Shown here: in pieces, positions 1 to 7,178 of the stretch
Layout: each line of letters begins with the position of its first letter
How positions within the stretch are numbered: the stretch's first letter is position 1
From: Microbacteriaceae bacterium
Lineage (GTDB): Bacteria; Actinomycetota; Actinomycetes; Actinomycetales; Microbacteriaceae
Length of the DNA: 64,000 nucleotides
Assembly (NCBI GenBank): GCA_024639845.1
Contig: JAHEGG010000004.1
Span: 109,197-173,196, forward strand
Direction of reading: 5' to 3'
Notes under the pieces: generated by a model
Told to the model about the DNA's origin: nothing
Database searches by the model: none
The model's input: the letters and a program-made list of their open reading frames with translations, nothing else
Position numbers and translations under genes: made by a program

Positions 1-486
1 ATTTCGAATCAGCCTCAGTACTCGATGCTTTGGCGCGTGATCGAGGCCGAAGTTATCCCGACATCCGAGTCTTTAGGCGTCAGCCAGATCGTTTGGTCGC
101 CGATGGCCCAGGGCGTGCTGACCGGCAAATACCTGCCGGGGCAACAAGCGCCAGCCGGCTCACGCGGTGCACACGAAAAGGTCGCCAAACCGATGGAACG
201 CTTGCTCACCAACGAGGAATTACTTCGTCGAGTGCAGCTGCTCAAGCCGCTCGCGGATGATTGCGGCGCGACCATGGCCCAGTTTGCTCTGGCCTGGGTG
301 CTGCGCAACTCAAACGTGTCGAGCGCGATTGTCGGTGCCACGACACCCGAGCAGATCAAAGCGAACGTTGGGGCTCTAGAGATTCAAATCCCGGATGACG
401 TGGCCAAGGTCGCCGAGGACATCCTCGGAGATTCCGCGGTGTTTGACCCGGCTGAAACCAAGAGCCCTCCGGCTCGACTCACCTAA
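1..486 (+). CDS. Aldo/keto reductase, C-terminal part (5' end outside window)
   Basis: An open frame runs in from the left edge and gives 161 residues up to a TAA. It matches the C-terminal half of the AKR (TIM-barrel, Kv-beta-like) family. The segment WSPMAQGVLTGKY at fragment residues 32-44 is the usual S-P-L-x-x-G-x-L-T-G-K-Y strand. AIVGATTPEQIKAN near residue 112 is the NADPH adenosine-binding loop. These enzymes reduce carbonyls with NADPH in the cytosol; the substrate cannot be told from this half. The internal ATG at 25 is not a real start because homology extends upstream of it. The gene converges on pyrD with only 11 nt between the stop codons. Confidence 0.9.
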   Translation: MSNQPQYSMLWRVIEAEVIPTSESLGVSQIVWSPMAQGVLTGKYLPGQQAPAGSRGAHEKVAKPMERLLTNEELLRRVQLLKPLADDCGATMAQFALAWVLRNSNVSSAIVGATTPEQIKANVGALEIQIPDDVAKVAEDILGDSAVFDPAETKSPPARLT

Positions 487-497
487 GGGTTGCAGGG

Positions 498-1523
498 CTA
501 GTTGGAGGCTAGTTCGCGATTGATTTTGCGGGCCCAGAATGGGCCTTCATAGATGTAGCCTGTGTAACCCTGAACTAGCGTTGCTCCGTTGTTTAGGCGA
601 ACCCGCGCATCTTCACCTGTTTCGATGCCACCCACAGAGATGATGATTTGACCTTCGGCAAGTCGGCCTTTAAGCAGGTTCAAGACATCGAGCGCACGAG
701 CTTGGAGCGGCAAACCCGACAGTCCGCCAGCGCCGATCTGCTCAACCCGAGCCGAGTCTTCCTCGAGGCCTTCGCGGCTGATTGTCGTATTGGTCGCGAT
801 GATGCCGGCTAGTTTTAGGTCCTTAGCCAGGGCGGCCACCGCCAAGATGTCTTCATCGGCCAAATCAGGCGCGATCTTCACTAGGACGGGGCGCCCCTTA
901 GCCTCCTCTAGGACAGCGCTGAGGATGGGGCGTAAAGCGGTGACGTCTTGTAGTGAACGCAGACCCGGGGTGTTTGGCGACGAAACGTTGACCACCAAGT
1001 AGTCGGCTAGGTGGGCCAGTTTCTGGGTACTGTAGCGATAGTCGTCCGCCGCCTGCTCCACCGGAGTCACCTTGCTCTTGCCGATGTTGACCCCGATGAT
1101 TGGAAGCTTCGCGCCGTGCCTAGCTCGCAGTGTAGAGAGGCGTTCGGCTACGACATCCGCGCCATCATTATTGAAACCCATGCGGTTGATCAGGGCTCGA
1201 TCCGCGATTAGTCGAAACAGTCTCGGCTTTTCGTTGCCCGGTTGGGGTTTGGCAGTAACGGTTCCGATTTCAACGTGAGAAAATCCGAGATCGGAAAGCG
1301 GTCTGATTAGTTTGGCGTTCTTGTCGAATCCTGCGGCGAGCCCGAAAGCGCCGGAAAAGGTCAAACCCATCGCCTTGACCGGCTTGGTTTGGGTTGGTTT
1401 CAGCTTTCCGAGGGCGGTGATTCTGAGAAACCCGCCAACGCGCATTCCGAAGGCGACAAGGTGGTGCGCAAACTCAGGATCGAGACGCGCAAAAAAGACT
1501 TTGAAGACCAGCTGGTAGAACAC
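498..1523 (-). CDS. pyrD: Dihydroorotate dehydrogenase (quinone), class 2
   Basis: It oxidises dihydroorotate to orotate in de novo pyrimidine synthesis, passing electrons through FMN to quinone at the membrane. The 341 residues match the class 2 family length. Visible motifs are AGFDKNA at 64-70 in the FMN pocket, VNVSSPNTPGLR at 178-189 carrying the class 2 catalytic serine (about S182), and ISVGGI near 295-300 for FMN phosphate binding. The N-terminal 40 residues form the amphipathic helical extension typical of class 2. The start is GTG. No Shine-Dalgarno sequence is well spaced, but TAACCT lies 6 nt upstream, so a leaderless transcript is likely. Confidence 0.95.
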   Translation of the reverse strand: MFYQLVFKVFFARLDPEFAHHLVAFGMRVGGFLRITALGKLKPTQTKPVKAMGLTFSGAFGLAAGFDKNAKLIRPLSDLGFSHVEIGTVTAKPQPGNEKPRLFRLIADRALINRMGFNNDGADVVAERLSTLRARHGAKLPIIGVNIGKSKVTPVEQAADDYRYSTQKLAHLADYLVVNVSSPNTPGLRSLQDVTALRPILSAVLEEAKGRPVLVKIAPDLADEDILAVAALAKDLKLAGIIATNTTISREGLEEDSARVEQIGAGGLSGLPLQARALDVLNLLKGRLAEGQIIISVGGIETGEDARVRLNNGATLVQGYTGYIYEGPFWARKINRELASN

Positions 1524-1535
1524 TCCCCTAGGTTA
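1524..1535 (-). promoter_or_regulatory. Putative leaderless promoter -10 of pyrD
   Basis: On the minus strand TAACCT (1530-1535) lies 6 nt before the GTG start of pyrD. It fits the actinobacterial TANNNT -10 element and would place the transcript start at or next to the GTG. No good -35 box is visible. The same hexamer precedes the flavin reductase-like gene at 6681. Confidence 0.45.
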
Positions 1536-1592
1536 CCTTTCATTGCGGTCGAACAGCCGAGGCACACATGGATGTTTGGTCAGTCGAGGTTT

Positions 1593-1625
1593 AAAACGAA
1601 GTGGGCCGACCTAAGTCGACCCACC
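1593..1625 (-). terminator. Rho-independent terminator after nrdJ
   Basis: Read on the minus strand, a 10-bp stem (1616-1625 with 1602-1611, one G-U pair) closes a 4-nt loop and is followed by TTCGTTTT. It lies 17 nt past the nrdJ stop codon and before pyrD, so it probably ends the nrdR-nrdJ transcript. Confidence 0.75.
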
Positions 1626-1641
1626 TCGTGTTGTTTCGGGT

Positions 1642-4497
1642 TTAGCTGCAACCGCTGGTCGATCCACAGCCTTCGCAGACGTGGCATGAACCCGATGGTC
1701 GCATCTTGATTCCACAGTTGAAGCAGAGTGGAGCGTCAGACTCCTTGCCCTGTAGCAACTCGAAGAGTTCGGCCGAGGAGTGTGCTTCACGCTGCTCTGG
1801 CTTGGCTTCGATGGTTACCGGCTGAGGTGCTGCAGCAGCAACTTCGACCACTGCTTCGATCTCTTCGGCTGCAACTGCTGCTGCCGAGGTGGTGCCGAGC
1901 TCAACCACAGGTGGGTAACCACCAGCGGCGTCGAGGGCTGCCGAGCGCTCTGCTGCGGTGTTGATGCCGAGGGCCGAGCGGGTTTCGTATGGCAGGTAGT
2001 CCAAAGCCAGGCGACGGAAGATGTAGTCCATCAGCGACTTGGCCATGCGAATGTCGGCGTCGTCGGTGAGACCAGCTGGTTCGAAGTTCACGTTGGTGAA
2101 CTTCTTGACATAGGTCTCTAGTGGCACGCCGTACTGCAGACCGATCGAAACAGCGATCGAGAAGGCATCCATCACGCCGGCCAGGGTCGAACCCTGCTTG
2201 CCGAGCTTCAGGAATACCTCGCCGAGGCCGCCGTCTGGGTAGGAGGACGCGGTCATGTAACCCTCTGCGCCACCCACGGTGAACGAAGTGGTCGACGACG
2301 GGCGCGACTTTGGCAGACGCTTGCGAACTGGGTGAGCCAGGTCGGCAACCGGAGCAGCGGCAGCAGCCGGCTTCTCCTCGGTCTTGGCCTTGGCGTCGCT
2401 CAGCGGCTGTCCAACCTTGCAGTTGTCGCGGTAGATGGCTAGAGCCTTGAGGCCGAGCTTCCAGCCCTGGAAGTAGACATCTGCGATCTCATCCTTGGTG
2501 GCGGTTTCAGGCATGTTCACGGTCTTCGAGATTGCTCCCGAGAGGAACGGCTGAACGGCTGCCATCATTCGAACGTGACCCATTGGCTCGATCGCACGGA
2601 TACCGACTGCGGTATCGAAGATTGCGTAGTGCTCCTGCTTTAGACCAGGTGCGTCAACAACGTGGCCGTGCTGGCTGATGTGGTCGACGATTGCCTCGAT
2701 GGTCTCTTGTGAGTAGCCAAGACGGTGCAGCGCGAACGGGATGGTCTGGTTGACGATCTGCATCGAACCACCGGTCGACAGCTTCTTGTATTTGACCAGT
2801 GAGAAGTCAGGCTCGATACCGGTGGTGTCACAGTCCATCATGAATCCAATGGTTCCGGTTGGAGCAAGCAGCGAAATCTGCGAGTTTCTCCATCCGTTGA
2901 CTGCACCAATCTGGCTGTTGAGCGCCCACTGCTCGGTGGCGGCGACCAGAACGTCGGCGTCGATGTCGCTTACTGGTGAAAGCTGGGCGTTTGCAGCCTT
3001 GTGCTTCTCCATTACGCGGTCGTGACCGGCCTTGTTCTTGGGGTAACCGGCGTAGGTGCCGACAACACCAGAGAGTTCAGCCGAACGGCGGTAGGTTGCA
3101 GCCGACATCAGCGAGGTAATCGACGCTGCGAGAGCGAAGCCTTCCTTGCTGTCGTAAGGCACACCGATGGCCATAAGTAGCGCACCAAGGTTTGCGTATC
3201 CGATACCCAGCTGACGGAAGTTGCGAGTGGTCTCGCCGATGGCTTCGGTTGGGAAGTCGGCGAACGAGATCGAGATGTCCATCGCGGTGATGATCAACTC
3301 GGATGCCTTCACGAACTTCTCGCTGTCGAACGAGCCGTCTGGGTTCAGGAACTTCAGAAGGTTGAGCGAGGCGAGGTTGCAAGAGGAGTTATCGAGGTGC
3401 ATGTACTCGGAACATGGGTTCGAAGCGGTAATGCGACCAGACTCTGGAGTGGTGTGCCAGTCGTTGATGATGTCGTCGTACTGGATGCCTGGGTCGGCGC
3501 ACTCCCAAGCCGCAATCGCAATCTTGTCGAACAGTTCACGCGCGTCGACTTCTTCGATGACTTCACCGGTGGTGCGGGCACGAAGACCGAACGTGGTTCC
3601 GTTTTCGACGGCCTCCATGAATTCGCGGTTTACGCGAACCGAGTTGTTGGCGTTCTGGTACTGAACCGAGTTGATGTCCTTGCCACCGAGCTCCATGTCG
3701 TAGCCAGCGTCACGGAGAACGCGGATCTTCTGCTCTTCGCGCGACTTGGTCTCGATGAACTCTTCGATGTCTGGGTGGTCAACGTCAAGCACGACCATCT
3801 TGGCGGCACGGCGGGTTGCTCCACCAGACTTGATGGTTCCTGCCGAGGCGTCAGCACCGCGCATGAACGAAACTGGGCCAGAGGCCGAGCCACCGCTCGA
3901 CTTGAGCAGCTCCTTCGACGAACGGATGCGCGAAAGGTTCAGGCCTGCACCGGAACCACCCTTGAAGATCATTCCTTCTTCGCGGTACCAGTTCAGAATC
4001 GACTCCATCGAGTCATCGACCGAAAGGATGAAGCAAGCCGAGACCTGCTGTGGGCTCTTGGTGCCAACGTTGAACCACACTGGCGAGTTGAACGAGAAGA
4101 CCTGGTTCAGGAGCATGTAGGTCAACTCGTGCTCGAAAATCGTTGCGTCGTCTTCGCTGGCGAAGTAACCGTGATCGCGACCAGCCTGGGTGTAGGTGAG
4201 CACAACCCGGTCGATTAGCTGACGGAGGCTGAACTCGCGCTCTGGGGTGCCGACGGCACCGCGGAAGTACTTGGTGGTGACAATGGTCGAAGCGTTGATG
4301 CTCCAGAATTCTGGGAACTCTACGCCGCGCTGCTCGAAGATCACCTCTCCGTTCTTCCAGTTGGTCTGTACAACGTCGCGGTACTCCCAGTTGACCTGGT
4401 CGTAAGGGTGTACACCTTCGCTGGTGTAAATGCGCTCGATCGTTAGACCCGCTCCGGTTCCGGCGGTGTTGCCGGTGAATGCCGATGTATCGGTCAC
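1642..4497 (-). CDS. nrdJ: Vitamin B12-dependent (class II) ribonucleoside-diphosphate reductase
   Basis: It makes deoxyribonucleotides from ribonucleotides using adenosylcobalamin as radical generator, so it does not need oxygen. The 951 residues match the long actinobacterial NrdJ form. Visible features are the redox cysteine in SACFILS (C155), the NPCSE active-site segment (360-364, C362) followed by CNLASLNL, and a PTGTIGFMMDCDTTG loop typical of class II. The C-terminal tail (about 925-951) is rich in cysteines, with C-x2-C pairs that fit a zinc ribbon and the mobile re-reducing thiols. There is no N-terminal ATP-cone. It follows nrdR by 35 nt and is probably cotranscribed with it. No cobalamin riboswitch was found upstream. 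No class I or III enzyme lies in this window. Confidence 0.97.
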   Translation of the reverse strand: MTDTSAFTGNTAGTGAGLTIERIYTSEGVHPYDQVNWEYRDVVQTNWKNGEVIFEQRGVEFPEFWSINASTIVTTKYFRGAVGTPEREFSLRQLIDRVVLTYTQAGRDHGYFASEDDATIFEHELTYMLLNQVFSFNSPVWFNVGTKSPQQVSACFILSVDDSMESILNWYREEGMIFKGGSGAGLNLSRIRSSKELLKSSGGSASGPVSFMRGADASAGTIKSGGATRRAAKMVVLDVDHPDIEEFIETKSREEQKIRVLRDAGYDMELGGKDINSVQYQNANNSVRVNREFMEAVENGTTFGLRARTTGEVIEEVDARELFDKIAIAAWECADPGIQYDDIINDWHTTPESGRITASNPCSEYMHLDNSSCNLASLNLLKFLNPDGSFDSEKFVKASELIITAMDISISFADFPTEAIGETTRNFRQLGIGYANLGALLMAIGVPYDSKEGFALAASITSLMSAATYRRSAELSGVVGTYAGYPKNKAGHDRVMEKHKAANAQLSPVSDIDADVLVAATEQWALNSQIGAVNGWRNSQISLLAPTGTIGFMMDCDTTGIEPDFSLVKYKKLSTGGSMQIVNQTIPFALHRLGYSQETIEAIVDHISQHGHVVDAPGLKQEHYAIFDTAVGIRAIEPMGHVRMMAAVQPFLSGAISKTVNMPETATKDEIADVYFQGWKLGLKALAIYRDNCKVGQPLSDAKAKTEEKPAAAAAPVADLAHPVRKRLPKSRPSSTTSFTVGGAEGYMTASSYPDGGLGEVFLKLGKQGSTLAGVMDAFSIAVSIGLQYGVPLETYVKKFTNVNFEPAGLTDDADIRMAKSLMDYIFRRLALDYLPYETRSALGINTAAERSAALDAAGGYPPVVELGTTSAAAVAAEEIEAVVEVAAAAPQPVTIEAKPEQREAHSSAELFELLQGKESDAPLCFNCGIKMRPSGSCHVCEGCGSTSGCS

Positions 4498-4532
4498 GGT
4501 ATTACCTTTCTTATTTCGTTTCTACTCAGGTT

Positions 4533-5036
4533 TTAACGCTGAGAAAGTTCGGATATTCCTTCGCGCTTCGAGTCGAGTTCGCTTGTGGCATCTCTAGTCG
4601 AGCGCAAAACATTTATGGCCGCTTCGAAGTCATCGAGGGTCTCCCAACCCTGATAAACACTGGCGAATCGCATGAATGCGACTTCATCCAGCTTTCTTAG
4701 CGGTTCGAGAATGGCCAGACCAATCTCATTTGCTTCTATCTGTGACGATCCGGTGGTGCGAACGGTTTCTTCTACCGTCTGAGCTAGCAGGGCTAGATCG
4801 GCCTCACTGACCGGTCTTCCCTGGCAAGCCTTGCGCACGCCGTTTACGATTTTGTGTCGGCTGAAGGGTTCGATTACTCCGCTTCGCTTGACCACGGTCA
4901 AGCTGGCGGTTTCGGTGGTGCTGAACCGCTTTCCACACTCAGGGCATTCGCGACGTCGTCTGATTGAGACGCCATCCTCGGATGTTCTGGAGTCGATTAC
5001 TCGGGAATCGGCGTGACGACAGAACGGACAGTGCAT
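4533..5036 (-). CDS. nrdR: Transcriptional repressor NrdR
   Basis: NrdR is the zinc-ribbon/ATP-cone repressor that senses ATP/dATP and shuts off ribonucleotide reductase genes. The 167-residue protein begins MHCPFC. The zinc ligands are C3, C6, C31 and C34, and the ATP-cone spans about 46-136. I chose the ATG at 5036 over the longer frame from 5066 because AGGAGG (5045-5050 on the plus strand as CCTCCT) sits 8 nt upstream and because the family starts with M-x-C-P-x-C. It is the first gene of the nrdR-nrdJ unit. Its upstream region carries two NrdR boxes, so it probably represses itself and nrdJ together. Confidence 0.96.
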   Translation of the reverse strand: MHCPFCRHADSRVIDSRTSEDGVSIRRRRECPECGKRFSTTETASLTVVKRSGVIEPFSRHKIVNGVRKACQGRPVSEADLALLAQTVEETVRTTGSSQIEANEIGLAILEPLRKLDEVAFMRFASVYQGWETLDDFEAAINVLRSTRDATSELDSKREGISELSQR

Positions 5037-5069
5037 GTCGAAAGCCTCCTCCCTGAGTAAATGCAAAAG

Positions 5070-5088
5070 TTATCCACAGTTTTCCACA
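5070..5088 (+). promoter_or_regulatory. Tandem DnaA boxes upstream of nrdR-nrdJ
   Basis: Two DnaA boxes lie head to tail on the plus strand: TTATCCACA at 5070-5078, a perfect consensus, and TTTTCCACA at 5080-5088, which fits TTWTNCACA. They sit between the NrdR boxes and the nrdR start codon, probably just downstream of the transcript start. DnaA bound here could tie dNTP synthesis to replication initiation. Confidence 0.65.
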
Positions 5089-5092
5089 GGGG

Positions 5093-5108
5093 ACACAATA
5101 TCTAGACG
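5093..5108 (-). promoter_or_regulatory. NrdR box, promoter-proximal
   Basis: The sixteen bases ACACAATATCTAGACG match the published NrdR-box pattern acaCwAtATaTwGtgt at the core positions. The box overlaps a possible -10 (TAGATA on the minus strand, 5099-5104) and is paired with a second box 31 bp away, about three helical turns, as in known NrdR operators. Confidence 0.8.
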
Positions 5109-5123
5109 CTTTTTGCATTGCGG

Positions 5124-5139
5124 TCACTATATCTTGTGG
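5124..5139 (-). promoter_or_regulatory. NrdR box, promoter-distal
   Basis: TCACTATATCTTGTGG matches the NrdR-box core C-W-A-T-A-T-x-T-W-G. It starts 31 bp from the start of the proximal box. It overlaps a possible -35 (GTGACC on the minus strand, 17 nt from TAGATA), so NrdR binding would cover the promoter. The remaining stretch from 5140 to the hisD stop at 5322 shows nothing I can name. Confidence 0.8.
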
Positions 5140-5321
5140 TCTGAAGGGGTCTAAATCAAATTCATTCGCTTTTCGGCGTGTCGCTAGTGTTTTGGCGGAA
5201 TGCGGGCCGAAATCCAGTCAATCCGCGTCTCGAAAAGCACAAAAATAGATAACGAGATGGCAACAAAACCGCGGATGCTCGCGAACCACGTAAGGCCCTT
5301 GGGCCTCGGTGAACCTATTGA

Positions 5322-6623
5322 CTACTCGAACCGAGCCTGCACAGCATCCGCGTGGCCAGGCAGACCCTCGGCGCGAGCGAAAACCTGAATCTCAGACGAA
5401 ATCTCAGCAAGCCCCGAATTCGAATAGTCGATTAGCTGCTGAGCGCGAAGGAATGTGTGCACGCCAAGCCCAGCTCCGAACTTGGCTTGCTGACCCGTCG
5501 GCAGTACGTGGTTGGACCCGGCGCTGTAGTCGCCGAGGCTGACCGGCGAACTTTGACCGAGGAAAATCGCACCGGCGTTTGATATGACTCGGGCATCCCC
5601 TGTTGGGTTTTGCGTGTGAAGTTCTAGGTGCTCGGTCGCGTAGTGGTTTGCGAAACTCAGTGCTGCCGCTAGGTCATCGACCAAAACGAGCGCGGACTGC
5701 ACCGAATTCAAGGCTGTGGAGACGCGCGCAGCATTCTCGGTCGCGGCAACGACCGATTCGAGCTCGTGCTGCACGGCATCGACTAAATCTTCAGAATCGG
5801 TCACCAGCACGCAAGCAGCCGCCTCGTCGTGTTCGGCCTGACTGACAAGATCGAAGGCAATCAGGCGCGGATCGGCCGAACTATCGGCCACAATCAAAAT
5901 TTCGGTGGTTCCCGCTTCGCTGTCGATGCCGATGACCCCGCGAAGTGCACGCTTTGCCGCGGCAACGAAGATGTTACCCGGACCGGTGACCATTGCAACG
6001 ACTTCAAGCCCAAGCGTTGGAACCCCATAGGCGAAAGCGGCCACTGCCGCCGGACCGCCGATGGCATAGACGTCTTTCACACCGAGCAGCGCTGCCGTGG
6101 CCAGCACGGTCGGATGTGGGCGTCCACCGAATTCCTTCTGACCCGGTGTGGCAATCACCAGTCGTGAAACTCCGGCCACCTGAGCGGGAACCACATTCAT
6201 GATCACGCTGCTGGGATAAACCGCCTTGCCACCTGGCACATACAAGCCGACCGAATCGACCGGCTGCCAGCGCTGGTGCACCGAAGCGCCGTTGGAAAGT
6301 TCAACTGAAAAAGCCTGGGGAACGGATGCCTTTGAAACCCGGCGAACGCGATCGATGCTGGTTTCAATCGCTAGGCGCAAATGCGCATCGAGACAGGACA
6401 GCGCGGCTTCCAGTTCGGCCTCCGAAACCTTGAAAGGTCTGGGGTCAAAGCCATCGAACCTTTGAGCTACTTGGACCAGAGCATCCTCGCCTCGGTTTTT
6501 AACGTCGGCGAGAAGCGGTCGAATCTGCTCAACGGCGGAGTCGATGTCGAGTTCGGCTCGCGGCACTCGCGAATTTACGAGGGCGTTCGACAGCGTTAAA
6601 CCGCGCAGGTCTTCGATTCTCAT
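5322..6623 (-). CDS. hisD: Histidinol dehydrogenase
   Basis: It catalyses the last two steps of histidine synthesis, histidinol to histidine, with two NAD and zinc. The 433-residue length is normal. Visible motifs are YVPGG (128-132), the nucleotide-binding GPGNIFVAAAKR (from 214), SEAGTTEIL (235-243) and SQAEHDE (261-267), which holds zinc and catalytic residues. I start at the ATG at 6623, preceded by AAAGAGGG with short spacing. A TTG at 6638 in frame would add only five residues. No other his genes are nearby. It diverges from the flavin reductase-like gene over a 57-bp gap. Confidence 0.94.
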   Translation of the reverse strand: MRIEDLRGLTLSNALVNSRVPRAELDIDSAVEQIRPLLADVKNRGEDALVQVAQRFDGFDPRPFKVSEAELEAALSCLDAHLRLAIETSIDRVRRVSKASVPQAFSVELSNGASVHQRWQPVDSVGLYVPGGKAVYPSSVIMNVVPAQVAGVSRLVIATPGQKEFGGRPHPTVLATAALLGVKDVYAIGGPAAVAAFAYGVPTLGLEVVAMVTGPGNIFVAAAKRALRGVIGIDSEAGTTEILIVADSSADPRLIAFDLVSQAEHDEAAACVLVTDSEDLVDAVQHELESVVAATENAARVSTALNSVQSALVLVDDLAAALSFANHYATEHLELHTQNPTGDARVISNAGAIFLGQSSPVSLGDYSAGSNHVLPTGQQAKFGAGLGVHTFLRAQQLIDYSNSGLAEISSEIQVFARAEGLPGHADAVQARFE

Positions 6624-6666
6624 GCTGCCCTCTTTCAAACGAAAGATAATTCTAAGGCTCGGGGGT

Positions 6667-6681
6667 TAACCTAGAAGCGAA
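6667..6681 (+). promoter_or_regulatory. Putative leaderless promoter -10 of flavin reductase-like gene
   Basis: TAACCT (6667-6672) lies 8 nt before the ATG at 6681 and there is no Shine-Dalgarno sequence. This fits a TANNNT -10 element feeding a leaderless mRNA. Confidence 0.45.
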
Positions 6682-7178
6682 TGAACATGACTGAGCCCAA
6701 TAACTCCGCAGCCGTAGACGCGCTGAAACAAACTTTCCGCAGGCACGCCTCGGGAGTCGCCGTGCTAACCACCCACGATATCGACGGGAAGCCGGTGGGT
6801 TTCACGGCCACATCGGTCACCTCGCTCGGCGCTACTCCCCCGCTGGTTTCGTTCAACGTCGCCAGGGGTTCGTCCTCTTGGTCTGCACTCGAATCTGCCG
6901 AATATGTTGCACTTCACACGCTTGGCATCGACAACGTCGAACTCGCTCAGCGGATGGCCGCTGACCACACCCAGCGATTCGCTCACGATGACTGGAAATT
7001 TGACGATCGAAAGCTTCCGATCATCGACGGTGTGACCTCGGTTTTGATTCTGAGAATCAGAGAGATTGTGAATATTGAAGCGAATGCGGTGCTAATCGGC
7101 GACGTTGTCGACGGTTTCGTCGGCACCGAACAGCAGCCCCTGGTTTACTTCCAGCGCGGCTACCGCAGCGTCGACTGA
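6681..7178 (+). CDS. Flavin reductase-like, FMN-binding protein
   Basis: The 165-residue protein is a member of the flavin reductase (DIM6/NTAB, HpaC-like) family, which binds FMN or FAD in a split-barrel fold and reduces it with NAD(P)H, usually for a partner monooxygenase. Diagnostic segments are FRRHASGVAVLTTHD (about 19-33), GFTATSVTSLGATPPLVSFNV (about 40-60, contacting flavin phosphate) and the C-terminal PLVYFQRGYRSV, which corresponds to the usual P-L-v-y-f-r-g-x-y-r ending. No monooxygenase partner is adjacent, so the function is open. Its last 87 bp overlap the 3' end of dnaE on the other strand. Confidence 0.85.
   Translation: MNMTEPNNSAAVDALKQTFRRHASGVAVLTTHDIDGKPVGFTATSVTSLGATPPLVSFNVARGSSSWSALESAEYVALHTLGIDNVELAQRMAADHTQRFAHDDWKFDDRKLPIIDGVTSVLILRIREIVNIEANAVLIGDVVDGFVGTEQQPLVYFQRGYRSVD

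Noticed and set aside
3397..4218. Open frame of 273 codons on the plus strand, antisense to nrdJ
   Set aside because: No recognisable domain, composition follows the third-codon pattern of nrdJ on the other strand, and nrdJ is a certain gene. It is a shadow frame.
5290..5311. AGGCCC/GGGCCT palindrome next to the hisD stop
   Set aside because: The loop would be only two bases (or a 5-bp stem with four) and no T-run follows, so I do not call a terminator.
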